This document shows, in pieces, positions 60,301 through 64,000 of a DNA stretch of 64,000 nt. The stretch's first letter is position 1. Every line of letters starts with the position of its first letter. Both the position numbers and the translations under genes were made by a program. The notes under the pieces are model-generated. The model was given only the letters and a program-made list of their open reading frames with translations, had not been told where the DNA came from and did no database searches. Source of the stretch: Centroberyx gerrardi (taxonomy: Eukaryota > Chordata > Actinopteri > Beryciformes > Berycidae); NCBI RefSeq assembly GCF_048128805.1, contig NC_136017.1, positions 18,187,307 to 18,251,306 on the forward strand, given 5' to 3'.

Positions 60301-61980
60301 TTACAAAGTCATAGGCAGTCATAGGCAGTCACATGCAGTGTTATTCAGTCACTGATTGCATATGGAAAGAGTAATATAATTAACTCACCCCTTTGACATT
60401 CCTGAGCGATCTATCACAATCTTCACCTGTTTAACTGCACCATGCTGAGAGAAGATACGCCTCAGGTCGTTCTCATTCATCTACACACACACATACACAC
60501 ACAGTTATTTGACTGTACATTGAAGTATTATCACCAATTTATTCACCTCCTCGTTGTCCGAAGGAGGTGAATAAATTTGATAACACACTGCAAATTTGTG
60601 GTTATTTCTCACCTTGAAGTCGATTCCCCCAACGAAGATCCGGTTGGGGATGATGGTGCCGAGGCAGGGGGTGTGGTGGGTGGGGGTGGGGGTGGGGGTG
60701 GGGGTGCTGCTGTGGTTTTCTGGAGACGCGGGGTCAGGGGAGGGGGAGATAGTACCAGTCTGGGACGGACAGCAAGACATAAACTTGAAAAAGACCCAGT
60801 GAAAGCAAGGCAACAGTACATCTGTGGCCCACCCTCTGAGCCTATATAGAACACAGATAGGAGGAACTTAAGAGGAGCTGCTGCTCAGTAGACTGGATCT
60901 TTTTATTGGACATCCATGTGCTATTGAGATTATGGGATATACTACATTCCAGGGAAACTCAGCTGATGTGTGGACGGTCAACAAGCTGTGTATAGTGTGT
61001 AGTTTGATCAGGAATAGAAGGTTAGAATACATGGTGATACCTGGGTATGGTAACACATTTTGAATACTGTTGGCTAAGATATAAACAGAGATGTTAAGCA
61101 GTTAAATGAAAAGGAGGGTACACTATGACATCTAGTCGGTGATCATCATAAGGCTAACAACCACCAAGAATAACAAAAATCTGTTATATTTTCAGTAAAA
61201 TATTAATTTATGGGTTTGTTTGTTTTTCTCATTAAAAAAAAAACTATCCTCAAATAGCTTACATCCGTTTGATGTTACTTACTGTAGTGTAGGCAATGCT
61301 ATAATTCACATCATAAAGATTTGTGTCAGGCTATTAATAAAAAAAAAAGGTAAAACTGAGTTTAGGTGGGTTAACATTCCACCACATCTCTGGATATAAA
61401 CTAGCATTACTAACATTATAGCTGAACTATAGTCCCGGTACGCGCCGTTCTCTCTTGTATGTAGGGCCAAACTCCATTCAAAAATCTGTCATTTTGATGT
61501 GGCTAAGGTTATCAGCAAAGGTAACGTTACATACATTGTAACAAATGACTCAAGACCTTTTCCGAATCGTTAGTTCGGTATAGCTACATATAAACCTCCA
61601 AGAGCACTTAACGCTATTTCAACTTTTAGAACTGGCTCGCCTATTACTTCCACAATCTTTTACTACCAAAATACACTGTGGTGGGAGTTAACGAGCGGTT
61701 TGAAAGTTTACATTTTATTGAAATCAAGTGCTGCTTGGTGGATTATAGGTATGCCGAATTGAAAAGTGGCTCCTATCGATTCAGAAACGGCATTTTATGA
61801 GGTATGCCGCCAATAAACAAGGCCACTTTAAATTGTCAGATTTCTGAATGGAGTTTGGCGTTCCGTGGAAAGTGCACGAATTGGGGCTAGCTAGGCAGCA
61901 AGTTGGACATGCTTCGCTAGCAAAGCGGTAGGGGCAGTTAGCAGTTCACTTACCGCAGTTTGGCTTTCCATATCCATCAT
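54392..61980 (-). CDS. boll: Boule (BOLL), DAZ-family RNA-binding protein, 10 coding exons, 301 aa
   Basis: Germline RNA-binding protein that in other animals promotes translation during meiosis. Coding exons: 61954-61980 (MMDMESQTA), 60613-60759, 60389-60480, 59105-59156, 58907-58982, 57327-57472, 55594-55665, 55309-55344, 55059-55175 and 54392-54532. All junctions are GT-AG and the phases join to 301 codons (human about 283). The RRM has RNP2 IFVGGI and RNP1 KGYGFVTF, followed by KDKKLNIGQAVRKQQ. The DAZ-motif region has TSTGYPYTYHNGVAYFH and QPVYQQPAYHHYQ. A TPTPTPT run precedes the RRM, coded by a GGGGGT minisatellite. The last exon (DQMFPPSLVHLKPKYHRY to TAQPLM) differs from the mammalian C-terminus as I recall it. 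An earlier in-frame ATG pair makes the exact start uncertain by one codon. It converges with mob4. Confidence 0.94.
55347..55372 (-). repeat. Poly-C tract at the boll exon 8 acceptor
   Basis: Twenty-six G on the plus strand, so 26 C directly before the AG of exon 8, a 36-bp exon coding CVPNYLQWNVHQ. Confidence 0.9.
55850..57075. repeat. Dispersed fish repeat in boll intron 6
   Basis: The core runs from 'gcaattcgagggttcatacc' (about 56070) to 'ccttcggggtatgaacgc' (about 57068), with inverted edges (GGTTCATACC against GGTATGAACG) and (AAT)n on both sides. Phrases such as 'gccaagtttcgtggttttcg' mark a very common fish repeat. No coding capacity seen. Flanking 55850-56000 resembles 1-820. Confidence 0.55.
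57606..57985. repeat. Dispersed repeat with internal 48-bp tandem units, boll intron 5
   Basis: Starts with (TGAG)n/(TG)n, then 'atctcgagaaccgttcgtcc'. At 57853-57960 two copies of a roughly 48-bp unit follow ('gcggtacgggcac', 'ttctcgagaaagctgcacta') and a partial third. GC-rich and CpG-rich compared with its neighbourhood. Confidence 0.6.
59330..59495 (+). mobile_element. LINE 3'-end fragment, boll intron 3
   Basis: Contains 'caccaagagaaattccttgt', 'tacttggcgaatac' and a 'gattcagattcagattctga' tail, the 3' end of a common fish LINE type with a TTCTGA-like repeat tail. Confidence 0.5.
60675..60708 (-). repeat. GGGGGT minisatellite inside boll exon 2
   Basis: About five tandem hexamers on the plus strand; on the coding strand they give alternating Pro and Thr codons just before HHTPCLGTIIPNR. 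Confidence 0.85.
61467..61858. mobile_element. MITE with about 30-bp inverted ends, boll intron 1
   Basis: The left end CCAAACTCCATTCAAAAATC and the reverse complement of the right end, CCAAACTCCATTCAGAAATC, are nearly identical over about 30 bp. No coding capacity. A degraded relative lies in mob4 intron 1 at 42925-43215. It ends about 95 bp from boll exon 1. Confidence 0.75.
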
Positions 61981-62651
61981 GACTTTACTTTCTATCTGTA
62001 AAAAGACTGTAGGCTGATTATAATCCCAAAACAACCATAGCCTATTAAAAACGAATCGGTGTTTCCTGCGTCCGCTTTCAACCGTGCCTTGCACAATTTA
62101 TGGACCGGGAACTTCCAGCACACCGCTAACTTTTTCTGAAGCTCTCGCGTCCCTATCCGGATTAGATCTGAATCTTTTTTAATGTAACATATGAACACTG
62201 TAGGCCTGTGGAGGAATTGTATTATCCATAAAATAAATTACTTGCACTGCGAAGCCCGGGAATTGGCCGCAGGAAAAATTATCCTACACTTCGCGGCCAC
62301 GACTTTTCACTTGGAGTCACGCGGTGTTTTCACCTGCACACGACATAGACCACGTGGCCTCGTTTTGGTCAATTAATTATTATTAATAAATGACCCCCAT
62401 TATCATTATTTTGTAATTCGTGCGAACAAATTAATTAACACAGCCTATCACCCTCCTGCCATACTTAAGAGCCCCCACCCTGGGAAACATGTTGGCTATT
62501 TTGTGGTAACAATGTATTAACCCATAAGCAGGACATGCTACCGGGCTACACGGTGTAGCCTGTAAAATGTACACTGGAGTTGCATAAAAAAACATGCAAA
62601 TAAATATAAAACGTGCGCACGTAATGGCCTAAGTTAATATTTAAAGGCAGC

Positions 62652-62845
62652 AGCATCCTGGAGGCCAGAGCAGCGTACTTGTGACTGAAAGGTTGCTGGT
62701 TCAAATCCCTAGACTGACTGGGGAAATGAGTAACACTCTCTCCTCCCTTAGTAGGATATTTTGGTATCTGTCCACTGGGAGCTATTGTGGGGGAAATGTT
62801 TGTATAGTGTGCATCACTGTAGAATATAAGTCATGTCATTTTTGA
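62652..62845 (+). mobile_element. tRNA-derived SINE
   Basis: The head has 'gaggccagagcagcgtactt' (A-box region) and B box 'ggttcaaatccc', followed by 'gactgactgggg' and a body resembling the element at 8872-9150. The 3' end is not sharply defined. Confidence 0.55.
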
Positions 62846-63001
62846 AGGACAATGGGCCATTCCACTCATTTCATTCTGCATATAGGCTATTTTATTTGTT
62901 GGTATATTTATATACTGTTATTTTGCACACCCTCATAATGATGTAACTCACATTTTGCATACTTTCCATCATACATTTTCACTGGAATTGCAAGTACTTG
63001 C

Positions 63002-63628
63002 TGTTAAGGGGGTTGTTTTCTTGGACCCAAAATGCAGACACAGACAATAGGTAAGAGAAAAAGGAAAAAGGTTTATTGGAGGTTGGAATTGGGTGTAGTG
63101 GGATGAAGGCAGCCGGTCGGAGTTGAGGAGATGATCCGGACTGGGCTGGCTGACGAGCAGGCGAGCGAACAGGCTGGCTGGAGCTCGGGTAGATGTGTGG
63201 CGAGCTGGCGGACAGGCAGGAAAGCTGAGAGACTGGCAGGTGTGGCGTGGGCAGGTGGAGAGACTCATAGGGAAATCCTGGACACAGGAGAGATACGATC
63301 AACACGTACAGAACTAGGTACACAAGAACAGTCCAGACATGAAAATGCAGAGCGACCGAGAGTGTGTCTACCACGGAGTTGGTGGAACAATCTGGCGAAG
63401 AATGGAAGGTACGCCGGGGTAGATATACTGGAGGTGATGAGCGATGAGGTTCAGGTGTGTAGGTAATTCTGGAGCCCAGGAGCTGGGAGGGAGAGGGAGC
63501 CACGCTCACGCCACACATAACAGACACAGACAAACACAGAGAGACAAACCAGGGAGGCGGAGACACACAGGGGGCAGGGAACAAAGAGAAACACAAGGAA
63601 AACTAGAGTCACGGCAAGAGCCGTGACA
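63002..63628 (-). mobile_element. Probable solo LTR (627 bp)
   Basis: A fossil element beginning TGTTAAGG and ending GTGACA, so it has TG...CA ends. It is flanked on both sides by CTTGC (62997-63001 and 63629-63633), a 5-bp target duplication typical of LTR retroelements. An AATAAA on the minus strand near 63069-63075 suggests minus orientation. No internal coding region is present, so it is a solo LTR; family and age are not determined. Confidence 0.6.
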
Positions 63629-63633
63629 CTTGC

Positions 63634-64000
63634 AAGCATTTCCTGGCCCAGGTCAGGCTGACAGTCAAGATTCACAAGACAAATGGGTAAGCAAATGAAG
63701 AGGAAATACACAAATAATGACTAAATGTACCAAAAAGCACATTTAAAAGTATTTTAATTTCCCTTTGTCAATGTCACTGTCACAAACATATATTCAGTTT
63801 ATTCATATTATGTTGCATCAGGTCAAATCAATTTTCAATCTGATACCAAGATTCACATTGATGTTTCCCATCTGTAGCATTCAGACTACATTATATTGGA
63901 TGGATTCTGTGTTGTTCCATGCATTTGATTGACCAAAATTTAGTGAAATTGGTGAAAAGGTATATATGTAATAACATTAAAAAAAATGAAAAAATGGAAG
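63634..64000. other. Right edge, no feature seen
   Basis: AT-rich sequence with no coding or repeat signal recognised. Confidence 0.4.

Noticed and set aside
62979-63596. 205-residue minus-strand open frame, Pro/Ser/Leu-rich
   Set aside because: It lies wholly inside the solo-LTR-like element, has low-complexity composition and no domain signal.
1-64000. CRISPR arrays, operons, ribosome binding sites, prokaryotic terminators
   Set aside because: Intron-containing vertebrate genes make these irrelevant, and no regularly spaced repeat array is present.

Overview
The window is nuclear DNA from a ray-finned (teleost) fish. The evidence is a tandem cluster of methionine-rich gamma-M crystallin genes (a class typical of fish lens), vertebrate three-exon crystallin structure, compact GT-AG introns, and a fish-like mix of LINEs (L1, L2/CR1, Tx1-like), tRNA-derived SINEs, Tc1-type and palindromic MITEs, plus one probable solo LTR. 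The species cannot be named from the sequence.

Left part (1 to about 38 kb): eight gamma-crystallin genes, called A to H here. Each has a tiny first exon coding 3-5 residues, a second exon coding the N-terminal two Greek-key motifs, and a third exon coding the C-terminal two motifs. All eight have intact frames, GT-AG junctions and a TATA-like box. A (minus, 2473-3924) and B (plus, 4710-5826) are divergent. C (10295-11504) and D (15112-17230) are plus. A decayed but nearly full-length L1 (18301-24130, minus) and other repeats separate D from E (plus, 27339-28160). F (28671-30398), G (31831-34821) and H (35984-37873) are all minus, so E and F converge. A-D are rich in Met and keep only one of the four canonical core tryptophans. 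F and G keep two, and E and H keep all four. A and D share a 189-bp identical tract in opposite orientation, which suggests recent gene conversion. Promoters of A, B, C and G carry TGACTCA (Maf/AP-1-like) sites; those of E, F and G share a SOX-POU-like composite.

Middle part (38-42.5 kb): no host gene seen; several LINE fragments and small repeats.

Right part (42.6-62 kb): mob4 (phocein; plus, 8 coding exons, 225 residues) and boll (Boule; minus, 10 coding exons, 301 residues) converge. Both are complete by splice-junction and frame bookkeeping. Human MOB4 and BOLL lie near each other on 2q33, the same chromosome arm as the CRYG cluster, so the linkage fits old vertebrate synteny. Between mob4 and boll lie a palindromic MITE, a decayed LINE and an unidentified protein-like stretch (53229-53571, minus). 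The last 2 kb holds a SINE and the solo LTR.

The crystallins are lens structural proteins, mob4 belongs to the STRIPAK phosphatase/kinase complex, and boll is a germline RNA-binding translation regulator. They are neighbours by synteny and do not form one pathway. I found no clearly new biological system; the most notable signals are the cluster's regulatory motifs, the conversion tract, and two splice acceptors built on pure poly-C tracts.
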